Numbered from the stretch's first letter, positions 8,335-16,761 are shown. The stretch: 33,041 nucleotides of DNA from Azospirillum agricola (GCF_017876095.1 NZ_JAGINM010000042.1:1-33041), one strand, 5' to 3'. Notes: generated by a model not told the origin, from the sequence alone. Translations and numbers: made by a program.

Positions 8335-8497
8335 GTCAGCCATTGGCCGCAGTGACGAACTGACCTCCTGCCGGATCAGACCGGAGTCCATCCAGCTGGC
8401 CGCCGGCTTCGCGGTCGCGATCGGTGTCCTCTTTGACTTCTATCCCGTGCGAAAGGCTTCCCGCCTCCAGCCGGTCGAAGCCCGGCACTGCGAATAA
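8335..8497 (+). pseudogene. MacB-type ABC permease, C-terminal remnant
   Basis: The last 39 codons before the TAA at 8495-8497 include RPESIQLAAGFAVAIGV, FYPVRKASRLQPVEA and a final E. By hand alignment, 28 of 39 residues equal the end of the intact MacB-type permease at 25830-27062. Upstream, VSHWP at 8335 matches VGHWA of the intact copy, but a stop and an indel intervene before RPES. Everything further N-terminal is gone. The remnant is therefore a paralogue or old copy reduced to its last transmembrane helix and tail. It lies directly in front of the mgtA-like pseudogene. Confidence 0.75.
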
Positions 8498-8537
8498 GCG
8501 AAACCCTCCGGTCGATTTGAGTGGGGAGGCGGTCGGC

Positions 8538-10332
8538 ATGGAAAACGGTTCCGACAGCGTTGCCTTGTCCGGTCAACCGCTGGGCCGTCTTCTCGCCGAA
8601 CTCGGAGGCACGGGAGACGGGCTGGACGACGCCGACGCGCAGGCACGGCTGGCCCTCTGCGGCGCCAACGATCTGTCGGCAGCGCGGCGGCGACCGTTGT
8701 GGCTCCAGTTCCTCGACCGCCTGCGCAACCCGCTGCTGGTCATCCTGCTTCTGGCCAGCGGCTTCTCCGCCATGGCCGGGGATCTGTACAGCTTCGCCAT
8801 CGTCGTGGTCATCGTGCTTGCCAGCGTCGGCCTCGACTTCGTCCAGGAACTGCGCGCCAACACCGCGATCGAGGATCTGCGCCGCTCGGTCGCGCTGCGG
8901 GCCAGGGTGCTGCGCGACGGCCGGGAGCGCGAGCTGCCGGTCCGGGAACTGGTGCCGGGCGACGTGGTGCGGCTGACGGCCGGCGACCTCGTGCCGGCGG
9001 ACGCCCGGCTGATCGAGGCGCGCGACCTCTTCGTGAACCAGGCGCTGCTCACCGGCGAGCCTTACCCCGTCGAGAAGCACGCGGCCGACCTTCCGGACCC
9101 CAGCGGCACCACCGACCCCGACGGGGCGACCAACACGCTGTTCATGGGAACCTCCGTCATCAGCGGAACGGGGCGGGCGGTGATCGTGCGGACCGGCCGC
9201 GCCACCCTGCTCGGCGGCATGGCCCACAGCTTGGCGGCGGCGGCGCCACCCACCGACTTCGAAAACGGCGTGCGCCATTTCGGTCTACTGATCCTGCGCG
9301 TCACCGTCTTCCTGGTGCTGTTCGTGCTGCTGGCCAACCTGCTGTTCCACCAGCCGTGGCTCGAATCGCTGATGTTCGCGGTCGCCCTCGCGGTCGGTCT
9401 CACGCCGGAGCTGCTGCCGATGGTCGTGACCGTGACGCTCGCCCGCGGCGCCCTGCGCCTCGCCGAACGCAAGGTGATCGTCAAGCGCCTCACGGCGCTG
9501 CACAACCTCGGCGCCATGGACGTCCTGTGCACCGATAAGACCGGCACCCTCACCGAGGCGCGCATCCGTCTGGTCCGGCACGTCGACGCCCAGGGTCGGG
9601 ACCGCGACGACGTGTTCCACTTGGCCTGGCTCAACAGCCGCTTCGAGAGCGGCATCCGCAGCCCGCTCGACGACGCCATCCTGGAACATGGCCAGCCGGA
9701 CGGGACCGGCTGGCGTAAGCTCGACGAGGTGCCCTTCGATTTCGAGCGCAGGCGAGTCTCCGTGCTCCTGGAGCGGGAGGGACAGCACCGGCTGATCGTG
9801 AAGGGAGCGCCGGAGGACGTTCTGCGCCTGTCCACCCATTACGAAACGCAGGCCGGGGAGGTCCGCCCCTTCGACGCCGGAGCGAAGGCCGCCGTCCAGC
9901 GCCTGTTCGAGCAGCTCGGCGAGGACGGCTTCCGAGTGCTCGGCATCGCCTCGCGGCTGGTCGGGCCGGACCGGCGGGAGGCGCGGGTGGACGACGAGAC
10001 GGAGCTGGTCTTCGCCGGCTTCGCGGTCTTCCTCGACCCGCCCAAGCCGGACGCGGCGGTCGATCCTGCTCAGCCGGCCGCACCCGTTGCTCGCGGGGCT
10101 GTCGGTGGGGGTCGTCTTGCTGGCGGCGGCCCTGCCGTTCACCCCCCTCGGCCCGCTCTTCGGCTTCGTCGCGCTGCCTCCGGCCTATTTCGCCTTTCTC
10201 GCGGCGACGGTCGCCGGCTACTTGGCCCTGGCCGAGGGCGTCAAGCGGCTGTTCTACGACCGGTTCGGCAAGCCGGGGATTGAGGAAACGGGCAAAAGAA
10301 CCGGCACGATCCGCACACCGGCCCCCCGATGA
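8538..10332 (+). pseudogene. mgtA: Mg2+-importing P-type ATPase (MgtA/MgtB-like) with internal deletion
   Basis: P-type ATPases of this class import Mg2+. The N-terminal ~507 residues look sound: the cation-ATPase N-terminus, TM1-2, an actuator domain with the LLTGEP loop, TM3-4 (VGLTPELLPM), the phosphorylation motif CTDKTGTLT near residue 331, and the nucleotide-binding part up to FLDPPKPDAA. At about 10062 the sequence jumps, with a frame change, to ILLSRPHPLLAGLSVGVV. This is the last part of the family, with the final two membrane helices ending LFYDRFG. Missing are the TGDN and GDGxNDxPAL motifs and several helices, roughly 250-300 residues by family length. In the original frame translation runs on as low-complexity sequence to 10283. 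It should be inactive. ATG 8538 follows GGGGAGGCGG. Its distal frame ends in an ATGA overlap with the next gene. Confidence 0.85.
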
Positions 10333-11321
10333 AGCATGAAGAACCGATTGGCCCACTGCCACCGTCGATCGCCGGCTATGTCCGGCGCCACAGCGGGACA
10401 CACCAGATCGGGCTGTCGATCCTGTCCGTCCTGGTCTTCCTGCTCAGCGTTTGGCCGCTTGAGATCCAGAGGCGCATCGTCAACGACGCCATCTCGTCTG
10501 GATCGCTGTCCACGATCGCGTGGCTGTCGGGCGGCTATCTCGGCCTCGCGCTCCTGGAAGGAGGGCTCAAGCTGGTCCTGAACATCTACCGCGGCTGGGT
10601 CAGCGAAACGGCGGTGCGGCATCTGCGCGCGACGATCTCCGGCCTGCACGCGGGCATTCCGCGGCCGGGCGCTCCAGCCGAAGAGAGCGGCGTGGGGATT
10701 GCACTGGTGCTGTCGGAGGCGGAACCGGTCGGAAACTTCATCGGCATCAGCCTGTCGGAGCCCCTGCTGCAAGGCGGCATCCTAGTCAGCGTGCTCGGCT
10801 ACATGCTGCATGTGAGGCCGGAATTCGCGGTGGTGAGCGCCCTGGTGTTTCTGCCACAGCTGGTATTCGTTCCGCTGATGCAGCGGGCGATCAACCGGCG
10901 GGCGGCCACACGCATCCGGACACTGCGCCGGATCAGCGGCGGCATGGCTGCCCCTCCCCACGATGCGGAGGCTGGGGTGCGAACCCGGACAGTGGACATC
11001 GACACCGTCTTTGCGTTGAACATGGGCATCTACGTCCTGAAGTTCGAAATGAATTTCCTGATGAATTCGATGCAGCATCTCGGCGTCGCCGCTGTGCTCG
11101 GCATCGGCGGTTTGTACGCGATCCAGGGGACGCTCGACGTCGGCGCGGTTGTCGCCGTCCTCTCGGGTCTCGCCAAGATCACCGATCCCTGGGGCGACTT
11201 GATCAACTGGTACCGGGAGGCGACGGTCAGCGGCGTGAAGTACCACCTGATCGAAACTGCGGTGCGGCGCATCGTCCTGGCAAGCGGTCGCCTCCCAGAT
11301 CCCCTTCAAAGGAGCGGGTGA
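10329..11321 (+). CDS. ABC exporter transmembrane domain without ATPase domain
   Basis: A 330-residue membrane protein resembling the type-1 ABC exporter transmembrane domain: VLVFLLSVWPLEIQRRIVNDAI at the start, then paired hydrophobic segments near residues 140-185 and 250-300. In the usual half-transporter a nucleotide-binding domain of ~250 residues follows this point. Here the protein ends soon after GVKYHLIETAVRRIV, and no Walker motif exists downstream in any frame. The ATG overlaps the TGA of the mgtA-like frame (ATGA), implying translational coupling with the ATPase before it was broken. Either it is a deliberate stand-alone membrane partner or a truncated exporter. It converges on the cytochrome gene, with 34 bp between stops. 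Function unknown. Confidence 0.75.
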   Translation: MKHEEPIGPLPPSIAGYVRRHSGTHQIGLSILSVLVFLLSVWPLEIQRRIVNDAISSGSLSTIAWLSGGYLGLALLEGGLKLVLNIYRGWVSETAVRHLRATISGLHAGIPRPGAPAEESGVGIALVLSEAEPVGNFIGISLSEPLLQGGILVSVLGYMLHVRPEFAVVSALVFLPQLVFVPLMQRAINRRAATRIRTLRRISGGMAAPPHDAEAGVRTRTVDIDTVFALNMGIYVLKFEMNFLMNSMQHLGVAAVLGIGGLYAIQGTLDVGAVVAVLSGLAKITDPWGDLINWYREATVSGVKYHLIETAVRRIVLASGRLPDPLQRSG

Positions 11322-11355
11322 TGCGACGGCTCGACGCTCCACCGGCGGCGGACGG

Positions 11356-11794
11356 TCACTTCTGGATGGACTGCAGATAAAAGAGCAGTTCCAGAATTCT
11401 ACCTCGGACGAGCTGCTCGGACCCCCATGGCCAGAAATCCTGAACGGACCACGCGAGGAACACATCCCCCCAGATCGGTATCTCCCGCGTGCCGTGCGCC
11501 GTAACCGGCTCCCGGCCGTCGATCATCTTGTACAGGCGCTCCTGTGGGAAGATGCCCTTGTTGCGTTCCCGGATCGTGGTGAGAACCGCCGGCTTGCGGT
11601 TCAGAAACACCGCATAGGGTCCGTCGCCCTTCCCGTCGCGGCCGTGGCACACGGCACAGTTCGCAATGTAGAAGGATCGGCCGATGGGCTCGTCCCTGGC
11701 CGCCTTGTCCCGCGGCTCGGGACCACACGGGCGACGGCACCGCCAGGAATGCCGCCGCTGCAACGGCACAGCCGGTAAAGGAAATGAATCGCAT
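11356..11794 (-). pseudogene. Exported c-type cytochrome, frameshifted after the signal peptide
   Basis: The gene begins at ATG 11794, supported by GGAGG seven bases upstream. It encodes a clear signal peptide (MRFISFTGCAVAAAAFLAVP). The mature part is in a different frame: DEPIGRSFYIANCAVCHGRD, with the haem-binding CAVCH motif and GDGPYAVFLNRKP, then a C-terminal helix RGRILELLFYLQSIQK typical of small monohaem cytochromes. The two frames change over between about 11705 and 11745, in a GC-rich stretch with short G and C runs. Either a single indel has inactivated the gene or there is a sequencing error; nothing suggests programmed shifting. It would act in the periplasm as an electron carrier, which fits the respiratory flavour of the region. 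The unbroken 160-residue frame starting at 11838 lacks a signal peptide and is not the natural start. Confidence 0.75.
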
Positions 11795-11974
11795 TGATGG
11801 CCTCCAGGGTTGGAGTGGGAATGCCCTTGCCGCTCCATTGGAAATCAGCCGGTCGCCCGATGGCTTAACCTCGATAACAGGCGGAGGATCATTGATCCTG
11901 AGGAGCGGCTCCGGCAATCGCCTGCTGGCTGCCGGTTATCCGGGGATGCGAGTCCGCTTCGGCACGGTTGGTTC

Positions 11975-11988
11975 TTAACCCAGATAAA
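11975..11988 (+). promoter_or_regulatory. FNR-like box 2 (degenerate)
   Basis: TTAACCCAGATAAA, or TTTAT-CTGG-GTTAA on the other strand. It has one mismatch in the TTGAT half and the usual GTTAA half. Its centre is 77 bp from the DUF2934 start codon, the same distance as the better boxes. This is one of the weaker members. Confidence 0.4.
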
Positions 11989-12058
11989 GACGCCGCCGCC
12001 CGATGCCGGCTAGGTTGCCACATCGGGTCATGCAACGACGAGCCAGGGAGACGCCACC

Positions 12059-12334
12059 ATGGGAACGGTTGGGCAGTATGACCGGGAGGCCGAAATCCGG
12101 GAGCGGGCCTATCGGCTTTGGAACGAGGAAGGCCAGCCCGAAGGGCAGCAGGTCCGGCACTGGCTTGAAGCCGAAGCGGCCTTGCTCGCCGAGCGTGCGA
12201 CTCTTGGGAAGGAAGCCCGACATGCGCAATCCATTGCCCATCACATCGCCGGAGAGGAACGGTCGCCATCTCGTCGGAGGAAGGAACGGGAGCCGCATGG
12301 CCGCAAGCACGCCTTGACCAACCAAGCGACCTGA
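12059..12334 (+). CDS. DUF2934 family protein
   Basis: A soluble, highly charged 91-residue protein. Its N-terminal third carries the DUF2934 signature: REAEIRERAYRLWNEEGQPE followed by a HWLEAEAAL helix. The function of the family is unknown; it is common in alpha- and betaproteobacteria and often sits in stress clusters. The C-terminal half is basic and low in structure (SPSRRRKEREPHGRK). GGGAGACGCCACC precedes the ATG. It stands alone with a degenerate FNR-like box 77 bp upstream; the SPW gene follows 89 bp later on the same strand and may be cotranscribed. Confidence 0.75.
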   Translation: MGTVGQYDREAEIRERAYRLWNEEGQPEGQQVRHWLEAEAALLAERATLGKEARHAQSIAHHIAGEERSPSRRRKEREPHGRKHALTNQAT

Positions 12335-12423
12335 CACGGAGCGGTGAAGCGGGCGGGTTTGAGAGATGGAAGCGCTGGACGCAAACCGTGCCGAGCGCAC
12401 CGATACCACCATTGGAGGAACGG

Positions 12424-12798
12424 ATGATCCACGCAACCTGGAAGGACCGGCAGGACAAGGGTTTCACGGATGTGATGACCCTGCTTCTTGGAGCCGGCCT
12501 GTTCATCACACCGTGGCTGTTCCGGTTCACGGACCTGAGTTTGGCATCTTGGAACGCCTGGACCACCGGCGCGGTCATAATCGTCCTGGCGCTTGCCGCG
12601 ATCTTCGCCTTCGCCGAGTGGGAAAAATGGGGCAACCTTCTGGTCGGCCTCTGGGCATTCGCCGCTCCCTGGGCGCTCGGCTTCGCCGGGCATCCGCTGG
12701 CCATGCGGAGCCACGTCGCGATCGGTCTGGCGGTCACCCTGCTGTCGGCGGCCGAGGCGTGGTACTTCCATCGTCATCCACCGCGGATGTCCGCGTGA
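12424..12798 (+). CDS. SPW-repeat membrane protein
   Basis: A 124-residue integral membrane protein with four predicted helices arranged as two repeats. Each repeat has the SPW-type signature in slightly altered form, ITPWLFRF and AAPWALGF, the hallmark of the SPW repeat family. Function is unknown; these proteins recur next to Usp, BON and CBS genes in stress islands. I chose ATG 12424 because TGGAGGAACGG lies immediately upstream; the GTG at 12388 has no such site. The C-terminus is basic (HRHPPRMSA), consistent with a cytoplasmic tail. Confidence 0.85.
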   Translation: MIHATWKDRQDKGFTDVMTLLLGAGLFITPWLFRFTDLSLASWNAWTTGAVIIVLALAAIFAFAEWEKWGNLLVGLWAFAAPWALGFAGHPLAMRSHVAIGLAVTLLSAAEAWYFHRHPPRMSA

Positions 12799-12995
12799 CG
12801 CGCTTTCCCCAATATGTTTCCTCTACGTGCCGGATGCGGATGCCTCCCATCGTTGCCGCTTCCTGATTCTCGTTGGGATCAGTCGTTTCATAATCCTCCG
12901 CAACACGTCCGGCACGCCTCGTGGCACCGATGCCCAGCCCGTGGCGTCGGCCCATCACACTTGCCACGACGGGACTCCGCAAGGCAGGCAGCCGT

Positions 12996-13009
12996 TTAAC
13001 CTGCGTCAA
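12996..13009 (+). promoter_or_regulatory. FNR-like box 3 (TTAACCTGCGTCAA)
   Basis: Reads TTGAC-GCAG-GTTAA on the minus strand. Its centre lies 85 bp from the start codon of the triple-BON gene. If the regulator binds at -41.5, transcription would start near 13044 with a leader of about 44 nt. It is the only clear box in the 289-bp gap between the SPW and BON genes. Confidence 0.65.
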
Positions 13010-13087
13010 GGGCTCCGACCGCCGGGGCGGACAGTGTGCCGGACACGATCACGGCGGACGCGCCCGGGATCATCATGGGAGACCATC

Positions 13088-13735
13088 ATGACCGACCTCA
13101 ATCTGCGCAAGCTCATCCTCGACGAACTGGAGTTCGAGCCCAGCATCGATGCCGCGGACATCGGCGTGAGCGTCGACGAGGGGATCGCCACCCTGACGGG
13201 CCATGTGCTGACCCTGGCCGGAAAGCTCGCCGTGGAGAAGGCGGTGCGGCGGGTGAGGGGAGTCAAAGGAATCGTGCAGGAGATCGAGGTCCGCCATCCC
13301 GACACCGGCGCCCTGAGCGACGGGGAGATCGCGAAACGGGCTGTGCACCTGCTCGGTTGGGACGTGTTCGTTCCCAAGGACAGCGTCCAGGTCAAGGTCC
13401 AGGACGGCTGGCTGACCCTGACGGGCGAGGTCGAATGGCCGTTCCAGAGCAAGGCCGCCGACGACGCCGTCCACCGGCTCGACCGCATCAAGGGCGTCCT
13501 CAACCAGATCGAGGTCAAGCCGCACCCGACCCCGGCCGACGTGAAGCAACAGATTGAGGACGCGCTGAAGCGCAACGCCCAAGTCGAGTCCGAGGGCATC
13601 GCCGTGCGGGTGGACGGCGCCCGGGTCACCCTTGAAGGCAAGGTCCGGACCTGGAACGAGCGTCACATCGTCGAACGGGCGGCGTGGTCCGCCCCCGGGG
13701 TGACGGCGGTCGACGACCGTCTCGGCGTCGCGTGA
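13088..13735 (+). CDS. Triple BON-domain protein
   Basis: A 215-residue protein made almost wholly of three BON domains, at about residues 4-70, 78-146 and 150-215. Each has the alternating pattern of an N-terminal helix, a V-x-V-x-x-G-x-V/A-T-L-x-G strand pair (VSVDEGIATLTGHV, VKVQDGWLTLTGEV, VRVDGARVTLEGKV) and a GV-x-x-V segment. BON domains bind membranes or phospholipids and occur in osmotic-shock and stress proteins such as OsmY. No signal peptide is present, so this copy is probably cytoplasmic and may associate with the inner membrane. The start follows GGGAGACCATC. Box 3 lies upstream, and the Usp gene begins 56 bp after the stop, so both may be driven from that promoter. Confidence 0.9.
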   Translation: MTDLNLRKLILDELEFEPSIDAADIGVSVDEGIATLTGHVLTLAGKLAVEKAVRRVRGVKGIVQEIEVRHPDTGALSDGEIAKRAVHLLGWDVFVPKDSVQVKVQDGWLTLTGEVEWPFQSKAADDAVHRLDRIKGVLNQIEVKPHPTPADVKQQIEDALKRNAQVESEGIAVRVDGARVTLEGKVRTWNERHIVERAAWSAPGVTAVDDRLGVA

Positions 13736-13791
13736 GCGTCGGCCATGCCCGCCCGCATCCCTATGGTCGCACTGCTGGAGGACGTCGGGTC

Positions 13792-14634
13792 ATGATCAAG
13801 GATATCTGTGTCCATCTCGACGGAACGGCGGAGGACGAGGCCAGGATCGCCCACGCCGACATGATCGCCGGCCTGTTCGACGCCCATCTCGTCGGGGTCT
13901 TCACCAACCGGATCGCCGAGATGGTCTTTCCGCCGGCCGACCTCGGTGACCCCAGCGCGATGATCCTGACCGAGATGATCGCCGACAGCCGGAGACGAGG
14001 CGACGAGGTCGAGGCCCGGCTACGCCGTCGATGCGCACAGCTTTCCGGGCTGAACGAACTCCGCCGCATCGACGAGGCCGACTTTCCTCTGGCCTGGGCG
14101 GTGTCCAGCCTGGCCCGCTCGACCGACCTGTTCGTGATGAGCCGCCCCTGGGGATCGGACGAGGAGCGGCGATGGCCCGGCCTCGTCGAGGATGTCCTGT
14201 TCGACGGCGGGCGGGCCGTCTATCTCGTTCCGCCGGGGAGCCGGCCGGCCGCGCCGCCGACGAACATTCTGATCGGCTGGAGCGACAGCCGGGAGGCGGC
14301 CCGCGCGCTCACCGAAGCGCTTCCCTTGCTTCAGCGGGCGGGCGTCGTGACCGTGGCGACCGTGGAGGAGCACGGCGCCTCGCGGCGGTCCGGGGAAGCC
14401 CCCGAGGCCGACATCGCCCGGCACCTCGACCGCCACGGGGTGACGGCCGAACTGCGCCGAGCCGGCGGCTGGGAACGCGCCGCCGACGGGCTCCTGAACG
14501 AAGCCCGCCTGTGCGGCTCCGATCTCCTCGTCATGGGCGCCTACGGCCACTCCCGATTCCGCGAATGGGTGATGGGCGGCAACTCGCGGGCGATCCTGAC
14601 GCACTGCCCGCTGCCGGTCCTGATGGCCCATTGA
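13792..14634 (+). CDS. Tandem-domain universal stress protein (UspA family)
   Basis: A cytoplasmic stress protein of 280 residues with two Usp folds. The first (about 1-145) begins MIKDICVHLDG and has a degenerate nucleotide loop. The second (about 155-280) carries the conserved ATP-binding segment VMGAYGHSRFREWVMGG near the C-terminus and ends CPLPVLMAH. It is a paralogue of the Usp at 19707-20546, sharing DLLVMGAYGHSR and PVLMAH. GGAGGACGTC precedes ATG 13792. It lies 56 bp behind the BON gene and 33 bp ahead of the phasin-like gene, so the three probably form one transcript. Tandem Usps of this kind typically accumulate in low oxygen or stationary phase. Confidence 0.92.
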   Translation: MIKDICVHLDGTAEDEARIAHADMIAGLFDAHLVGVFTNRIAEMVFPPADLGDPSAMILTEMIADSRRRGDEVEARLRRRCAQLSGLNELRRIDEADFPLAWAVSSLARSTDLFVMSRPWGSDEERRWPGLVEDVLFDGGRAVYLVPPGSRPAAPPTNILIGWSDSREAARALTEALPLLQRAGVVTVATVEEHGASRRSGEAPEADIARHLDRHGVTAELRRAGGWERAADGLLNEARLCGSDLLVMGAYGHSRFREWVMGGNSRAILTHCPLPVLMAH

Positions 14635-14667
14635 CCCCCACTTTTCTTACCAGAGAAGGACCGAACC

Positions 14668-15258
14668 ATGCCGCATCAGACCGCAATCGAGTCGCCGACG
14701 CCGCGGAGCGGTTTCAAGGCTGCCGGAAGGACCCCCGACGCTCCGGATCGGAGCCTGCAGCCATTCGAGCGGATCCGGGACAGCGCCGACGACTTGCGCA
14801 CCCAGGCCCTGAAACAGTTCGCGGACACCACGGCCCTTTGGATCGAGGCGACGTCGAAGCAGAACGACACGACGGAGATCATGCTGGATGCTTGGCACCG
14901 AAGCATGAGGAACAGGCTGCGGTTGCTGGAGGAGACATCGGAGACGGCCGCGGAAGCGTGGCGGCATGCGCGCCAGTCCGCCTCGGCCTCACTGCAGGGC
15001 ATCCTCCAGGCTAACGTCCGGACCATCCAGGAGTTGGCCCGCCCATCCGCCGGAAGGGAGGCCGACGTAACTCCCCCGCTTGTCGCCGGGCAATGGCTGA
15101 CAATCGTCGCACAGGGTTGGGAAAGCTTTTTCCAGGCCACCTCCCCGCAGGCGGAAAAGGCGGTTTCTGCGACCCAGGCGCTGCAAGAACCGACGGTCCA
15201 AGTCCGCAAGGAACCGGCCAAGGACACCGCCAAGCCTTTGGCTCACTCCGGGCAATAG
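14668..15258 (+). CDS. Phasin-like helical protein
   Basis: A 196-residue soluble protein, almost all amphipathic helix from about residue 30 to 165 (PFERIRDSADDLRTQALKQF, then SETAAEAWRHARQSASASLQ). Flexible ends are rich in proline and charge. Composition, length and the spacing of A/T/S-rich helices resemble phasins, which coat polyhydroxyalkanoate granules. A PHA synthase and an acetoacetyl-CoA-reductase-like gene lie in the same island, which supports this. There is no unambiguous signature, so a general coiled-coil stress protein is the alternative. AGAGAAGGACC precedes the ATG, and the gene sits 33 bp after the Usp gene. Confidence 0.6.
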   Translation: MPHQTAIESPTPRSGFKAAGRTPDAPDRSLQPFERIRDSADDLRTQALKQFADTTALWIEATSKQNDTTEIMLDAWHRSMRNRLRLLEETSETAAEAWRHARQSASASLQGILQANVRTIQELARPSAGREADVTPPLVAGQWLTIVAQGWESFFQATSPQAEKAVSATQALQEPTVQVRKEPAKDTAKPLAHSGQ

Positions 15259-15611
15259 AGGCACCGGCCGTCGTGCTGCTTGAGGCCCGGCGATCGGACG
15301 CCCGCGGACACCCCCTGCGGGCCGCCTGGGGCGACGGCTTGGGGAAGCGGTGCCAGCCGTGGCGGAGGCGAACAGCGCGGAGTCGGTCGCCCTGGACAGC
15401 CCGCTGGCCGATCGGGGGCCATCGATGGCTTTCTCCGGCGCGCGGGGGATTGCAGGCCAGGGCACGGGCGTGGCGGTCGCCACCGGTGGCGGGACCGCTA
15501 GGACGTCTTTTCCTGATGCGGGGAAACCCAGCAGTTGGGCCGCTTTCCTTGAGCATCCTCCGTCAAACCGGAGGCCAGGGCGCTTGCAGCCGCCATCGTC
15601 GGAGCACCGTT
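15259..15611. other. Gap without a recognised gene
   Basis: About 350 bp between the phasin-like and peptidase genes. Frames are open on both strands and run into the neighbours, but I recognise no product and see no convincing ribosome-binding site. No FNR-like box was found here, so the peptidase is probably served either by read-through or by an unrecognised promoter. Confidence 0.4.
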
Positions 15612-16694
15612 ATGAACTGGTCGATCCCGATTGGTTGCGTGAAAGGCACGATGATCCGCATCCACGCAACGTTTCTCCTGCTCCTCCTCTGGATCGGCGC
15701 CGCCCATTTCGCGCAGGGCGGATGGGCGGCGGCGATCCGGGGCCTCGTCTTCACCACGCTGCTGTTCCTGTGCATCCTCCTACACGAGTTCGGGCATGTC
15801 CTCGCCGCGCGTCGCTACGGGGGCCGTACGACGGACATCACGCTGCTGCCGATCGGCGGCATGGCGAACCTGGAGCTCGTTCCGGAGAATCCGGCCCAGG
15901 AGATGGCTGTGGCGCTCGCCGGTCCGGCCGTGAGCCTGTTGATTTCCGCCTTCCTGTTCGTGCTCCTCGGCGGCTTCCGGCCGGTGCAGGACCTGGAGTT
16001 CCAGAACCCCGGCGTCGATCTGCTGGCCCGGCTGGCGTCGGCGAACCTCGCGCTCGGATTGTTCAACCTCCTTCCCGCCTTTCCGATGGACGGTGGACGG
16101 GTGCTCCGGGCGGCGCTCGCCCGCCGTCTCGGCCATAGCCGGGGCACACGGATCGCCGCGGCGGTCGGGCAGGCGGTGGCGGTCGCCCTCGCGTTGCTCG
16201 GCCTGTTCGGCAACCCGCTGCTGATCCTTGTCGCGCTGTTCGTCTATCTCGGCGCCGCAGCGGAAGCCGAGGACGCCATAATCCAGGACGCCGTGCGTGG
16301 CCACCCGGTTTCGGACGGCATGATCATTCATTTCGAAAGCCTGTCCCCCGGCAGCGCCCTGGAGGACGCCGCGCAATGCTTGATGCACACCGCCCAGCGC
16401 GCGTTCCCGGTGGTGGATGGCGCCGGCCGGCTGACCGGTGTCCTCACACGCGACGACATGATCCGGGCGTTGCGGGAGCGCGGCTCCGGCACGCCCGTCG
16501 TCGCGGTCATGCGGTCGGACATCCCCGTGCTCGACCGCTGCCAGGCCCTTGGGGAGGCCCTGCAGCTGATGCGCGGGAAGCATCTCCCCGCGGTCGGCGT
16601 CCGCGACGATCAAGGCGCGCTGGTCGGGCTGGTCACGCCGGACACGGTCGGGGACATGGTCATGGTCCAGGCCGCCCGCGCCAAGCATGTCTGA
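15612..16694 (+). CDS. Site-2-protease-like M50 peptidase with C-terminal CBS pair
   Basis: An intramembrane zinc metalloprotease of the M50 family (SpoIVFB/site-2 group), 360 residues. Membrane helices fill residues ~15-220. The zinc-binding HEFGH is at about residues 58-62, and the third ligand motif NLLPAFPMDGG at about 151-162. Two CBS domains follow from ~235 to 355 (HTAQRAFPVVDGAGRLTGVL and KHLPAVGVRDDQGALVGLV). They probably bind adenine nucleotides and tie protease activity to energy state. ATG 15612 fits the natural start MNWSIPIGCVKGTMIRIHAT of the family. Such proteases cleave membrane-bound regulators; no obvious substrate is adjacent, although a membrane anti-sigma factor is encoded at 29543. 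Confidence 0.9.
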   Translation: MNWSIPIGCVKGTMIRIHATFLLLLLWIGAAHFAQGGWAAAIRGLVFTTLLFLCILLHEFGHVLAARRYGGRTTDITLLPIGGMANLELVPENPAQEMAVALAGPAVSLLISAFLFVLLGGFRPVQDLEFQNPGVDLLARLASANLALGLFNLLPAFPMDGGRVLRAALARRLGHSRGTRIAAAVGQAVAVALALLGLFGNPLLILVALFVYLGAAAEAEDAIIQDAVRGHPVSDGMIIHFESLSPGSALEDAAQCLMHTAQRAFPVVDGAGRLTGVLTRDDMIRALRERGSGTPVVAVMRSDIPVLDRCQALGEALQLMRGKHLPAVGVRDDQGALVGLVTPDTVGDMVMVQAARAKHV

Positions 16695-16761
16695 TAGCCC
16701 TGTCATGGGGGTCCGTCCACAGCGATATGGCCCCCTTTGGACATGCCCTTGATGATCGGCG

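Noticed and set aside
8424..8537. Upstream extension of the mgtA-like frame from 8424
   Set aside because: This stretch is the MacB permease tail in another frame; ATG 8538 has its own ribosome-binding site and a family-like N-terminus.
11399..11838. Uninterrupted 160-residue frame as the true cytochrome c
   Set aside because: Its first ~55 residues are not protein-like, while a proper signal peptide with ribosome-binding site exists in the other frame.
11885..11899. Perfect palindrome AGGATCA-T-TGATCCT as an FNR-type box
   Set aside because: The half-site order and spacing do not fit TTGAT-N4-xTxAA; it is left as an unexplained palindrome.
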